Part shown: piece after piece, positions 33,366 to 44,420 of the stretch
How the letters are laid out: each line of letters starts with the position of its first letter
Numbering within the stretch: position 1 is the stretch's first letter
Source: Euglena gracilis
Taxonomy: Eukaryota > Euglenida > Euglenophyceae > Euglenales
Assembly (NCBI GenBank): GCA_039621445.1
Contig: CP154957.1
Span: 20,166,714 to 20,230,713 of the forward strand
Reading direction: 5' to 3'
DNA: 64,000 bases
Notes under the pieces: model-generated
Seen by the model: the letters and a program-made list of their open reading frames with translations, nothing else
What the model was told of the DNA's origin: nothing
Databases searched by the model: none
Position numbers and translations under genes: made by a program

Positions 33366-33465
33366 CTGAGAGGATGGAAAATTTGGGCTGGCTGAGGGAA
33401 AAACTGCTGACCGTCCCCCCACAGGGGCCCCTGGCTGGAACTGGGCCGGAACCTGGTCGAACGAA

Positions 33466-33701
33466 GGTAAACCCCCTATTCAAGTTCACGGTGCCCAAAG
33501 GTGCGTAGTGCCCAAATAAGTGTCACACCCGCGAGGGTTTGAAAGTGAAGTCCAAAAAAGTGCGACCCTCCAAAAGCCAATTTTCACTGAACCTTGTTAT
33601 CAGGTAGTGTCCAAAAAGTGTCACACCCCTGAGGGCCCGAAACTTCGGTCAATAATGTGTGCACCCGGCGCACTTAAATGGCGGGGGGAGTTTACCAGAA
33701 G
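33466..33701. mobile_element. C-run/word element, word AAAAAGTGTCACACCC
   Basis: Ends are GGTAAACCCCCTATTC and the inverted GGCGGGGGGAGTTTACC. The words AAATAAGTGTCACACCC and AAAAAGTGTCACACCCC are repeated internally, and GGCGCACTTAAATGG precedes the right end. It lies in the intron between two DCX exons. Confidence 0.5.
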
Positions 33702-33987
33702 AAAAATCGAAACTGCACAAATGTCCAAAAAATCTTTTTTTTTTACCCCAAGTTTGGCCTGGCCAGCCCTTTCCGAACCATTTTTGGCCCATTTTTTGAC
33801 CCATTTTTGCACCCCAAAATGAAGCCATCACAGACGTTCATCAAACATTACCATCCAGCTGCCCTTCAGGCGGCTGGAAATAAATAAAAAGTCTCTCATT
33901 GATGAGGGAGGGGGGTCGGAGGCTGGAAAAGGCTGCTGGCTGGCTGGACCCTCCAAGGGGATGGGGTCAACTTTTTTTAAAAGCTAC

Positions 33988-34083
33988 GCCCTGGTCCACA
34001 CTGCGTAGGTCATGAACGCCGCAGCGGATCACTGTGGACTCTGATTTTGGGGCGCCATTCTTGCAGACGAACACCTCGCGCTC
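33988..34083 (-). CDS. Doublecortin-domain exon, first strands
   Basis: Acceptor CCACAGTGCAG, donor GGC|GTAGCT, 32 codons. It encodes EREVFVCKNGAPKSESTVIR then CGVHDLRSVDQ. The V.V.KNG.......V.(R) pattern is the first beta-hairpin of a DCX domain, which binds microtubules in known members. It joins in phase 0 to the start exon at 34243. Confidence 0.8.
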
Positions 34084-34242
34084 CTGCACTGTGGGAGGGA
34101 TACAGAGACAATTACCCAGTCAGTTGCTGCAACTCCGCCATCAGCCTGCCAATCATGTGGTTGAAAGTATTCCTGGGTTATAAAAAAAAAAAGAAGGGTG
34201 TCGTGGCAGCCATTTCGTCACAGGAAACTTAAGCGGGCTAAC

Positions 34243-34386
34243 CTGGATCCGAAACCACCACCCCACACCGTATGTGAACTTCGGCTTCTGGTCCTCCTTC
34301 TGGCCTTTCTGGCGCCGAACCCCACCACCCCCACCGCCCATGTGCTTCCGCAGGTTGTCCAGGTCCTTGCCGAAGGGGTCCGCCAT
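34243..34386 (-). CDS. Start exon of the doublecortin-domain protein
   Basis: ATG at 34386-34384 is followed by ADPFGKDLDNLRKHM, a Gly run, then QKEDQKPKFTYGVGWWFRIQ and the donor ATCCAG|GTTAGCC. 48 codons, phase 0. The frame is open a little upstream but has no earlier ATG, so this start is preferred. Several downstream exons down to 21782 fit in phase, giving a protein of at least about 580 residues. Confidence 0.8.
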
Positions 34387-34649
34387 CGAGGCTGCGGGCC
34401 GGGCCAACGGCCCCGGGAGGCGGCCCCCCCCTCACGGAGCACACATTGGCACAGGCAGGGGGACCCTGGCCAGGGACAAAAGGCGTGTGAGAGGTGGAGG
34501 GCCCTTCCAGGCAAAGCTATCCGTTGGGAAAGCGTAGCCAGGCTGGCAGGCAAGCCAGCTGGGCTGGCAGGCAAGCCAGCTGGGCTTGTTTTGTTTGGCT
34601 ACCGGGAGGGCAGTTCAGAGGCTGAGGGTTTGTGCCAGGCTTATTTTTA

Positions 34650-34850
34650 CCAACCCCGGGGCAGGGGGGGTTCCTTGTGCCATGGGGTGCCTGCTCACAG
34701 CAGGCACACCCTCAGGGGGTGGGGGTTTTGGACCCCGGTGCCTGCCAGCCAAGCCGATTATCCCTTGAAAATGGCCATTTTCGGGCCCCCGGCTCCTTCG
34801 GCACCAGGAGGTGCGCAATAGCACTACCCACCCCAAACCCCTCCCCAGGG
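34650..34850. repeat. Dispersed hairpin repeat A, copy 2
   Basis: GGGGTGCCTGCTCACAGCAG begins the hairpin, followed by ACCCCGGTGCCTGCC, TTGAAAATGGCCATTTTC and CCCCGGCTCCTTCGGCACC, the same order as at 18810 and 37465. It lies just upstream of the DCX gene start. Confidence 0.8.
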
Positions 34851-34950
34851 CAAGGGCAGAACGGGAAGGCCTGGTGGGGGGTCGACCCTCCCTCACCCAG
34901 GAGGTGGGGGGTGGTCGGCCCCCCCAACCACCACAACATTTTCACAGATT
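34850..34950. repeat. Dispersed repeat B (GGGAAGGCCTGGTGGGGGG), copy 1
   Basis: The unit reads CAGAACGGGAAGGCCTGGTG, a G-run, TCGACCC, AGGAGGTGGGG and CCACCACAACATTTTCAC. Further copies are at about 37685-37760, 46318-46415 and 55463-55560. Two of the four directly follow repeat A. Confidence 0.8.
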
Positions 34951-35929
34951 CGAACGTTGGAGCTACAGCCTCCTCCTACGCCAACCCCCCCCCCCCGCCA
35001 GGAACCCACCCACCCCAACTCCCCCCAGGCCACCAAACTTCAAAATTGCTCTCCGAACCAGCGCTGCAGGTAATCACTCCCAAAAGCCTATCCATTCACC
35101 CAGCCAGGTGGAGTCGGACACACGAAAAATGGGATGTACTCAACCCCAATCACAATCAAACCCAAACCATCAGGTGCCTGTCGCCAAGGAATTTCGAAAA
35201 GACCAGCTGGCTGGCTGGCTGGCTGCAATAAGGTGATGGCTGGAAAAAAAAGGTGCTGGCTGGGCTGGACACCCCCCAGAGGGTCTGGGGGGGGGGGGTC
35301 TGGCAGGCTGCCGGGCTGGACCCAGCTGCAAGCTCAAATAAAAATTAAACAGGCAAAAAGCTCAAATCCGGCTGGGTTGGATTTCAGCCAAAATTTTGTG
35401 TTAGAATACCCCAATACCCTCAAAATACCATTATTGGGCATTTCTGACCATTTTCTTAAAAAATTTTGGTTCAACCCGGCTTTCTCTCCACTAGACCCCG
35501 CTGCAGGGGGTCCACAACCCAGCCGGGGGGTTGCTGGCTTGAAAAAAATGCTGGACCCTATGCAGTAGGGTCCTCACCGGCAGAAGGTATTCCCTGCCTC
35601 CTTGTCCCTGCACAGCACCCAACTCCGTTCGCGGAGTTTGCCACTTCATAACGATGTTCGGCTCCAAAAAAAAAGTAAAAGGTGCAGGGGCGCAATGCAA
35701 ACCATACGGGTCGCATCGTGCTACAGGGCGCAGTTGGAGGGGGGGGGGCATAAAAATGGCACAACCTTCCCTCTGGTGGCTTTCAAGTCACAACCCCTCG
35801 GAGAAGCATTTTCCCGAGAAAAAAAGGGGGGCGGGAATGGATGGGTCAAAGGAAGGGTTGGCGGTGATACATGGCCAGAGCCAGGAATGGAACGGGCGGG
35901 TCAGCGTGGGTGGCGGGCCGGGTCGGGGT

Positions 35930-36073
35930 CAGGGGGGCACGGGGATGGTCAGGGTGGCGGGCTGCCCGGCGGCTGGGGGCGGGCCAGTCCCACAACCGGG
36001 GCCAGTCAGCGGGGAGCGGCCCCCGTGCGACGGGGGGGAGCCGGCGCGGCTGGGCGTGGTGCTGCTGCAGGGG
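35930..36073 (-). CDS. Possible last exon of the coiled-coil gene
   Basis: A GC-rich island after CCCTGCAG. One frame (SRAGSPPSHGGRSP...LTIPVPP) ends in a stop near 35940; another (LPADWPRLWDWPAPSRR) stays open. Neither could be tied in phase to the exon at 36227. It probably marks the 3' end of the gene reading from the right. Confidence 0.35.
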
Positions 36074-36226
36074 GTTGCCCGCAGGGCCGCGATTGGGCGC
36101 GTTTGGACGCGGCACCGCCTAGCCACCGGCAGGGCCTCGTGGTGGGTGGCGCCCAAATGATGGGCGATGACGGGCTTGCTCTTCTAATGATCCCGCAGCG
36201 CTGCCCCCCAAGCACTGTCCGGCCAC

Positions 36227-36290
36227 CCACGGCCAGCCCCACTCTGCCAAGCGCTTCTCCGCCGTCTGCAGCTCCCGGACGGGGCCAGGG
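36227..36290 (-). CDS. Coiled-coil gene exon (RELQTAEKRLAEW)
   Basis: Acceptor TTCCCGTGCAG, donor CCGTGG|GTGGCC. One base completes a Ser codon, then PGPVRELQTAEKRLAEWGWPW. It is in phase with the exon at 36467 if that exon uses the donor CCCTC|GTGACT. Confidence 0.6.
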
Positions 36291-36466
36291 CTGCACGGGA
36301 AGGCCGGCCGGGGGGGGGGGGGCTGGGAATTGAAGGTCAAGAACTGAACTGAACAGTGCCAACGGCTATGCTTTTGCCGCAAAAGGTTGGTTCCCTGGAA
36401 AAGGTGGGGACCCCAACAGATGGCACTGGGTGGGCCCTTTGGGTGGGACCCCTCGCATCCAGTCAC

Positions 36467-36630
36467 GAGGGCTCAAGGGCCCCATGCAAGCCCTGGATGT
36501 GGCCGGCGATGCGCTCGTTGGCCTCCTTCACGCTCTGCTCCAGCGTCTTCACCCGCGCCTGCAGCCGGATGCCCTTCGCGATCTCGTTGGTCAGCTCCGG
36601 GGGCTTGGAGGGCACCGCCAGCGTGGAAAG
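36467..36630 (-). CDS. Coiled-coil gene exon
   Basis: Acceptor TTCCGCGTGCAG. It encodes VPSKPPELTNEIAKGIRLQ, ARVKTLEQSVKEANERIAG and HIQGLHGALEP. The heptad pattern IRLQARVKTLEQSVKEANERI predicts a coiled coil. Phase 0 in, two bases out. Confidence 0.82.
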
Positions 36631-36782
36631 CTGCACGCGGAACAAGCAAGGCACTTCGCGTCGCGCATGTCCAGTGGCGGGTGTTCATGGGACAATATGC
36701 ACGTGGGGTCAGACTTGATTGTGCAGCAACTTGTCACAGCTGTGCCACATCGGCATTTTCCAGCAATTTCGATGATAAGATA

Positions 36783-37012
36783 CCCCCCAAAATAACCCCC
36801 CCCCAACACAAGGGATTTTGTTATTTAGGGGCCCTCGAACAGTTGGGCAACAAAAGGGATTTGCATCCCAAAACGGGTGGGTGACACAAGGGATTTTGTT
36901 ATTTTGTGGCCCTCGAACAGTTGGGCAACAAAAGGGATTTGCCCCCCAAAACGGGTGGGTAACACAAGGGATTTTGTTATTTTGTGGCCCGGTATTATTT
37001 GGGGGTTTACAA
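36783..37012. mobile_element. C-run/word element, word AAAATAACCCC
   Basis: The left end is TACCCCCCAAAATAACCCCC, and the right end is GGTATTATTTGGGGGTTTAC, its inverted partner. Between them a unit of about 70 bases (CACAAGGGATTTTGTTATTT, GGCCCTCGAACAGTTGGGC) is repeated two and a half times. It sits in the intron between 36630 and 37264. Confidence 0.65.
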
Positions 37013-37263
37013 TCTGGGCGAAGTCAAAAATGGCCAAAATGGCCCCACCAGGCTATACAGTCCGTCCCCCTTTGGCATTTCACTTTTTTCCCTTCACAGA
37101 ATATGTGTTCTTTTTGAGACATTTCTTGGCCAGATAGCATGCATTTACGCTTTTTGAAATACTTGTGGTGATTTTCCCTCCTGGTATCTGGGCAGCTCCT
37201 CAGGGGGTGTTCTTTGGAAGGGGGTTTGCCATTTTGGGGGGTTCCATTGTCATTGCATCGCAC

Positions 37264-37368
37264 CTGCTTGTTCTGTCGCAGCTCATCTTCCAAATCCTCA
37301 ATCCGCTGCACCTGGGCATCCATCTCCCGCTTCATCGCCTGCACCAGCTCCATCAAGTTGCCCACCCG
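37264..37368 (-). CDS. Coiled-coil gene exon
   Basis: Acceptor CACACCTCCCAG, donor AAGCAG|GTGCGATG, 35 codons, phase 0. It encodes RVGNLMELVQAMKREMDA then QVQRIEDLEDELRQNKQ, an uninterrupted heptad pattern. Confidence 0.87.
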
Positions 37369-37464
37369 CTGGGAGGTGTGGACTGCAGGGCGGTGGAGGG
37401 CAAGGGGTTGGAGGGCAGTGAGAAACAAGCTTCTTTTTACCACCCCCCCCCCCCCCCCGCCCCG

Positions 37465-37650
37465 GGGAGGAGGGTCTTGTGCTCTGGGGTGCCTGCCCAT
37501 AGCAGGCATACCCCCCAGGGGGTCTGTTCCGGGTCCCGGTGTATGCCGACCAAGCCAATTCTCCCTTGAAAATAGCCGTTTCTAGGCCCCCAGTGCCTTC
37601 GCCACCGGGGGGGTCTGCTATAATACGACCCACCCCAAAACCTCACCCCG
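37465..37650. repeat. Dispersed hairpin repeat A, copy 3
   Basis: It has the parts GGGGTGCCTGCCCATAGCAG, GGGTCCCGGTGTATGCCGAC, TTGAAAATAGCCG and CAGTGCCTTCGCCACCGG in the same order as the copies at 18810 and 34650, followed by repeat B at about 37685. Confidence 0.8.
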
Positions 37651-38158
37651 GGGGGGGTCGAAAATGCCCAACCCCCCTGCCCAGGCTGTTTGGGAAGGCC
37701 TGGTGGGGGGGTCGAACCCTGGGAGGTGGGAGGAGGTGAGTCGTCCCCCCCACCACCACACCTGAAATTCCTTCGGAGGGAAGGCGCCGAAGGAAAACTT
37801 TCACTAAAAACCTGCACCTCGAAATTCCCCACCCACCACCCATATGGTTTCGAGGATTCCCGTACAGCCCGCCCCTGCCTGCCCAGAGCACCCAACCCAG
37901 GGAGGGGTGCTATGGGCGCCAGGGGGGCCATTGTTTGGGGTGGGGGAAATGATTTTCCCCGAGATGCGGACAAAATAGCAACAGCAGTCTGGACTGGTGG
38001 AGCTTTTGCATCACAACCCAAAACCTCGCTCTACTGGACTACATGCAACTGATCATGTAACACCCTCGTCACCATTGAGTGGTGACGTTCGTCCAAAGGG
38101 GGGTGGGGTTGCTGGCGGCACGCGGGGCAGGCAGGCGGGCAGGACCGGCGCTGCGGAC

Positions 38159-38260
38159 GGTGCTCGCCGTGCGTGCGGTGCGGTGCGTCTCCGGCGCATC
38201 CTCCTCCCGGCGCCTTCCAGTCAGCTCCGCCAGCCGGGCTTCGAGCCACTCGTCCAGGGC
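38159..38260 (-). CDS. Coiled-coil gene exon
   Basis: Acceptor GCCCCACTCCCCAG, donor AGCACC|GTCCGC, 34 codons, phase 0. It encodes ALDEWLEARLAELTGRRREE then DAPETHRTARTAST. The frame stays open beyond the donor, so the 3' border is the weaker one. Confidence 0.7.
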
Positions 38261-39531
38261 CTGGGGAGTGGGGCGCCCGGGGCAGGCGGGGCGGAGGCCG
38301 AGGCATCCAGGGAGGGCTGACCCCCCCCAACTCAGCACCTCCCGACACCGTATGGTTCGGAATGGTCAGGAGGTTTCAACGAAGGTCCGGAATCGCAGGA
38401 TTTCAGCGCTGCAGGTGGGCGGGTGTCCTGGGCAAAATCGCTTCCAAAAGGCAAAAGGGAGGGGAGGATAGGCTGTCATAACCCCGCACTTGTGATCCCC
38501 CAGAGGTTATGATTCGGTTTGATGGTTAGCTCTACGGTGGGGGGGTCTACAAGGGCTTGCCCTCGGTGGGCTGCAGCTTGACTCAAGCCGAAATCAGAGA
38601 GGAGGGGAAATTAATAGCGGAGGCCAGGGGTTTTCTTAAGGACGCCCCCCCCCCGGGGGGGTCCAGCCTCCGGCCGGCAAAAAGGCTGCCGGCTGGAAAT
38701 GAGCTGCTGGCTGGACCCCCTGGGGGGGATAGGGGGGGGAGGGGGGGGGTCCGGGGCTGGAGGGGGCTGGGCTGGGCTGGGTCAAATGAAAAACAAAAAT
38801 TTCCAAGACATCTTTGCCTTCTTGACATTTTAATGGATGGAGCTAGATCAAGGCTGGGGGGCTGTGATGGAGGAAGCTGTGATGAGGGGGGAAAATGCAG
38901 GGATAGGTGAGCAGGGCAGCTCAGTTGGCTGGCCAGCCTGCGGCCGGCTGGCCCAGCCTTCGGCCGGGCTGGACCCGACTTTATTTCACTCGACCCCCGG
39001 GGGGGGGGGGGGCTCCCAGCCCCAATTTGAGCTGCTGGCTGGATGGACCCTCTCGGGGGATGGGGTGCCCTCCGGCTTAAGAAAACCCCTGCCGGAGGCT
39101 TCAAAAACTGCGGGGAAAAGCAAAAAAATTGGCTTTGGGAGTGTACACATTCCTACTGCAGGGGACACAACTCTTTCACATTCTCCAGGCCTCCATTTTT
39201 GTCATTTTGGGAACATATTGATTCCAAAAAAAAGGGGATTCCCCCCCCAAAAATCAAAGATGACAAAATTAACAAAAACAGTGGTATCAGGAAAACTGGT
39301 CCAAACACAGCAATTTCTATGTCATCGTTTCCTAGCAGAAATGAAAAAAATAACAACAAAAAAGCCAACCCTACAAATTTCACCAAAATTTCAGAAAATA
39401 CAACAAAATGCAAAAAAAAGTGCTTGCTTCCCTGCAAGTGGGAAACCATAAAACAATCATGCAGCATGATGGACACGCTCGCTCGCTCGCTTTCTCGAAC
39501 GGCAGAGGCCGAGACAGGGCCCTCTCCATAC

Positions 39532-39684
39532 CGCCTCGTCCCGCTGGTCCGGGTACTGCCACGCCACGGCGATCGGCCGCGGGTTCTCGGCGGGGTTGCG
39601 CTGGGGCGGGGCGGCGGCGATGGCCTGGATGACCCGCGCCAGCAGCTGGGTCAGCTCATTGGCCTCGAAGTGCCGGAACTTGGC
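39532..39684 (-). CDS. Coiled-coil gene exon (KFRHFEANELTQLL)
   Basis: Acceptor CCCCCCCGCCCAG, donor GAGGCG|GTATGG, 51 codons, phase 0. It encodes AKFRHFEANELTQLLARVIQ, AIAAAPPQRN and RPIAVAWQYPDQRDEA. The family is not recognised. Confidence 0.82.
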
Positions 39685-39904
39685 CTGGGCGGGGGGGGGC
39701 ATACGGCGGCCGAGCCCTGGGGGCCTTTTTGAAAACCAGCCGGTCAATTCCAGGTCTTCCTCCAAAAACTGCCCAAAAAGAATTTTGGATGTCAGCCGTG
39801 TCTCCGGAAAAAAGGCCTCCAGCGCCTTCAGCGCTGGGAGAATCACTCCGGGCACTGCTGGGAAACGGCCGAAATGGACTGAATTTGATTTCCAGGGGGG
39901 CCTG

Positions 39905-40302
39905 TACCCCCCCCCCCATTTAAACCGACCCCCCTTCCAAACCGACCCATTGCATAATTTCAACCAAAAAAAGAAATAAACCGACCCATGGCAAGTTGGA
40001 TGGCAAACATGCGCAACATAATGGAAGCCGCCAACAGAAAGAGCGTCAGGCTCATCGAATGGCTATTTTTGCATGAAATATGAGCGGACAATTTCGTCCA
40101 AAGGGTTATGAACAAAGGAAGGCAAGGTGACAAGAGGACAGGATGGTAGAAAGCGTATCAGATATTGACTTTGACAGGACAAACATGAAATCACCCTCTG
40201 AAACCGACCCCCCTGTCCAAACCGACCCCCTCCAGGATTTCCGCCAACCCAAAAGTCCTAAACCGACGGGTCAGTTTAAATGAGGGGGGGGGTTTAACCA
40301 GG
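39905..40302. mobile_element. C-run/word element, word TTTAAACCGACCCC
   Basis: The left end TACCCCCCCCCCCCATTTAA continues into ACCGACCC. The right end reads GGGTCAGTTTAAATGAGGGG followed by TTTAACC, its inverted partner. AAACCGACCC(C)n occurs about six times in direct orientation inside. Confidence 0.65.
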
Positions 40303-41183
40303 CTGGGGCTGCTTGGAAAGAGGCTGCTGGTGACCCCCAGCCAAAGATAACCCCTGTTTGGATAACCCCCGCCAAATTTTTTAAACCGGGATTTGGGGCC
40401 CGTTTTTCAAACAGGATTTGAGGATCCTGGGGATCATATTTGGGCTTTGAGGAAAATCAAAATTCATTGACCAAAAACGTTCCAATTCAATATTGGAGGG
40501 GAATAATAATTACTAGGATGAGATTATTTGGCAAAAAAACTGTCACACAAATATTTGACTGGCAGTTTTTGTATTAAATGGCAGGCACTTTGCATGTTGG
40601 CACTTCCATGGGAGGTCTGGTTTGGTGCACAAATGAAATTTTCAGGAGGGTTTACTGGGCAAATTTGGGATATGTTGGGGATTGCCTATGCACAAGGGCA
40701 GGGTCCAAATTGACCCCCCCCCCTCCGAGCGTCCATTACAACACACCATTCTCTGGGCAACCCAATCAGAAGAATGGCCCTTCAATGGAGGTGTGTCAAT
40801 CTATTGGTGTAATTGACCTTAAACAACCAACTTTCTGAAGCCAAATAAAATATTTCTAATTTCAGAGAATTTATTATATTGACATATTTGCTCAAAAAGC
40901 CCGGGTTCTTGAAGGAAGAAGGAAAAGAGGATCCAAATTGGAGAGCCGCCCTTCCGAAGCGAGGGTCCATGACAAGAGCACCCGCAGTACAATGTGGGGG
41001 GATAACCCCAACCCCCCCCCCCAAATACAACCAACCCATCTTGAGGTTTTGTTGCAACCCCAAACCCAACCAAAAGAGAGGGGGAGTCATGGAGAACAAG
41101 TGCATGCTCATTGCCGCCTGAGGCGATGATCGCTCCTCCCGGCCTCCGTGGCTGCCAACGAGGGGTCTCTCCCTGGCACACAC

Positions 41184-41240
41184 CTGGGCCCCGAGGAGGC
41201 CGGCCACCGCGTTGGCGTAGGCTTTGTCCACCATTTGGGA
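41184..41240 (-). CDS. Coiled-coil gene exon, small
   Basis: Acceptor CCCCCTGCTGCCAG, donor GCCCAG|GTGTGTG, 19 codons, phase 0. It encodes SQMVDKAYANAVAGLLGAQ. Confidence 0.75.
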
Positions 41241-41404
41241 CTGGCAGCAGGGGGCTGTGAGAGAGCTGGCCGGCACTGGGGGCCAATCTGGAGCCGGACA
41301 GATCCGACCCAGCCTGGCCTGACCAAGACCATAGATTCACTTACTGACCACCCGGGGCACTTTTTTTTCCTGGGCCCAAACCCATCCACCCTTTTTTTTT
41401 TTCG

Positions 41405-41765
41405 GAAACCCACCCACCCACCCACCCACCCACCACCCCCCCCCCCCCCGGGTCAACCACCCACCCACCCACCCAAAATCCAGCCAAACGCTGATTTTCT
41501 TTTCCAGTCCGGCCTTCGGCCAGGCAAAAACCTGACCCGTGGCACACCCCATTCCTGGGGGGAGGGGGGGTCCATAGCCCCAACCCACCAACCCACTCTC
41601 GAAAAACCACCAGGGGGTGGGGTCCAGGGGTTTTTTATAAGATCGGGGGGAGGGGTGGTCCCCCCACCCACCCACCCACCCACCCACCCACCCACCCACC
41701 CACCCACCCACCCACCCACCCACCCACCCACACACACACACACCCACCCACCCACCCCCCCACCC
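41405..41765. repeat. CCCA/CCCACC microsatellites, two tracts
   Basis: Tracts of ACCC repeats lie at 41408-41475 and 41662-41762, the second with a short CACACA insert. They share an intron with large C- and G-runs. Confidence 0.95.
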
Positions 41766-42479
41766 CCTGTGGGGGGGGGCCCCGGGGGACCCACTCTCGT
41801 TTCCCCGAAAATGGCCCAAAAGCGCGAAAAATGCTAAAAATGGCACCTTTTCAAATATTTTCGGCGCCTTTGGCGCCGAAAAGTATATCCCCCTGGGGGG
41901 GGGACCCCCTCATCAGGGTGGGCTCGGCAGGACCCCCCCCCCCCCCCCCCCCCGGGGGCCCCAGGCTCAAAAAAAAAAACCCCGGGGGGGTCACACCGCT
42001 GTTAAATGAACCTAACCCCACCCCCCACGTATAACCATCCCCACTTATAAACCCCCCCTCGGGCCGACCAACCAAACCGGATCCTATAACCCCCCCCCCC
42101 CCTGGGGAAGAAAAATGAAAACTGCCGGGGACGATTTTTCAGGTCCCAAACCACCCAAAGACTGATTTTTGGCAATTTTTTGAGAGTGACCATTATCAAA
42201 AATGCCATTTCTGACCAAATTTGCCGAAAATTGCCAATTTGGGGGGGTTTCGGGGTCATTTTGGGGGCTCGGATTTTCACCAACAATTCTGGATCCTATA
42301 AACCAGGTTTTGAATAGTGCTGAGCTCTGAATGGGAGCTGCTCGCAATGGCCGTTGGAAAAGACCAGGGCTGCGAATTTCGCGTAAATAATTATTTACAA
42401 TTTACAGTCCTGCATCATTGGTAACTTGCAATAATTTTGGCATTGCAACGTTTTTGACCAGGAAATGGCCAGCAACGGG

Positions 42480-43140
42480 GCGCTGGGGGGTTGCAGAACG
42501 CTCTTTTTAAGGTTGCAAACATTTTTTTTGGGTGTAGGAGGTCCCAAAACATGGCTTTAGGTAAAGTATTTTTCCTTTTTCCTTTTTCCTTCCGCCAAAC
42601 TGGCGGGGGAGGCTCTGCAGCAGATGTGAAAAAATAGACAAAAATCTTTGGGGGGATGCTGGGCACCTCTGCACAGTTGGGTATGCGGCCCAGATGCTTT
42701 GTTCCAGCGTTCGCACCGCCCCTTTTATAGGTTTCAGGGGTCGAAAAACGCTCGTTTTTGGCTCGAAAACACTTTTTCTGGGTCCGGGAGGCCAAAGAAC
42801 ATGGTTTTGGGCATTTTTTTTCGATTTTTTCCCGACTTTTTTGACCCGAAAATGACCCAAAGTCCATAGGATTTGGGCCCAAAAAAGGGGGGCCGGGGGT
42901 CAAAAAAAACGCTCATTTTCGGCCCAAAAACACTTTTTCCGGGTCCAGGAGGCCAAAGAACATGGTTTAGGGCAAAAAAATGTCGATTTTTTTGATTTTT
43001 TTTGGCCCAAAAATGACCCAGAATTCCACAGCATTTGGGCCCAAAACGGGGGGCTGGGGGGAGGGGTCAAAAAAAAAGCTCATTTTCGGCTCAAAAATAC
43101 TTTTTCCCCGGGTCCAGGAGGCCGAAAAACATGGTTTTGG
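42480..43140. repeat. Degenerate tandem repeats (repeat C)
   Basis: Units of about 150-190 bases: GCTCATTTTCGG or similar, a CACTTTTTCCGGGTCC segment, AGGAGGCCAAAGAACATGG, GTCGATTTTTT and a GACCCGAAAATGACCCA block. Three to four imperfect copies occur here, and opposite-strand copies at about 47490-47860 and 48690-49050. Confidence 0.75.
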
Positions 43141-43839
43141 GTAAAAAAAATTTCGATTTTTTTGGACTTTTTCCGACTTTTTTGTCCGAAAACGGCTAAG
43201 TCTGACAGTGGAAAAAGTGTACAAAATGTCCCAAATTGGCCGAAAAACGGCAAATTAGGTCTCCGGACATCTCCTTTGATTTTGCATCATAACATTGATT
43301 TTTTTGACTCCCACCCCCCGAAAACGGCAAAGTCGGACAGTGGGAGAAGTGTACAAAACGGCCATCTGGGCCAAAAAAAAACCGGCCGTATCTCGGGCTA
43401 GGCGGGGAGTTGCGGGGAAATCAAAATACCAGTAGATGGGGCGTTCCAAAGGCTTCAATTTAGGTCTCCGGACATTTCCTTTGATTTTGCATCATTTTCG
43501 AGATATTTTGAAAATATCGATTTTTGGGCCCGAAATGGCAGAGTCCAAGGGGGGGGGGGCTCATCCAGGGGGGCGGGTAAATCCTACCCAGTTTGGATCC
43601 CTTCGCGCGTGAATAACTCGGGCCTGGCGGGGAGTTGGGGGTCAAACCCAGGTGATTCGGAAACTAGGAATCCAGTCGGTCGCGACTGAAAAAAAAATTC
43701 CAGGAACGGGGCCGGGATCATGGTGATAATCCACCGGTTTCCGAGGTGGCCCCGACCAGGGGGGGGGGAGGGGGGGGGTTGGACCCTTTTCCCCAGGGGT
43801 GAGCTTCGCTCTTACCCATAAAAGGATAAGAGCTCAGCG

Positions 43840-43935
43840 ACCCCCCCCCCCCACCTATAACCCCCCCCCCTTCGGCCGACCAACCAAACCGGATCCTATA
43901 AACGCCGGGGGGTTTATAAGTGGGGGGGTTTATGA
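43840..43935. mobile_element. Short C-run element, words TATAAC and TTATAA
   Basis: CACCTATAACCCCCCCCCCC leads into TTCGGCCGACCAACCAAACC and GGATCCTATAA, and ends GGGGTTTATAAGTGGGGGGG followed by TTTATGATC. A sister with the same GGCCGACCAACCAAACCGG spacer lies at 42010-42095. Confidence 0.5.
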
Positions 43936-44420
43936 TCAAGACATGAGTTGATTTCGAAAATGACATCTGCAGACAGGCGGTGTGTCAACGACAAATGTGT
44001 CATGAATGCTAGGTGGTGTCCATCCCAGGAAGGTGCCATGTGCAGGGGGATTGATATCGGAGGCTTTGGGGGAAATTGCAAGAGAATTGCGAAAAAACAA
44101 TTCTGCATGTTACAAGGAAATTGTGGGGAAATTGATATTGGGAGTGTAGACGTTGCTGCTGGAGCAGACTTCGAAGAATTTCACATCCTACAGGATGTGA
44201 GAATTTTTTTTATTATGCAGCATTTGGTGTCTGTTGATTCACATTTTTAAACAAAAAATCCAAAACATGACTTTGGACACGTTGATTCTAAAAACATGCA
44301 ATATGTTTCCAATAAAAATAATAAATAAATAAAAGCCAAAATTAACAAAACGTTAGGTAAAAACCTGGTCAGGTATGCAAAAAAGGTCGAAAAACTTAAC
44401 CGGCAGAAACCAGAAAAAAT

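Noticed and set aside
41405-41765. Pro-Thr-His repeat protein
   Set aside because: ACCC microsatellites on both strands produce the open frame.
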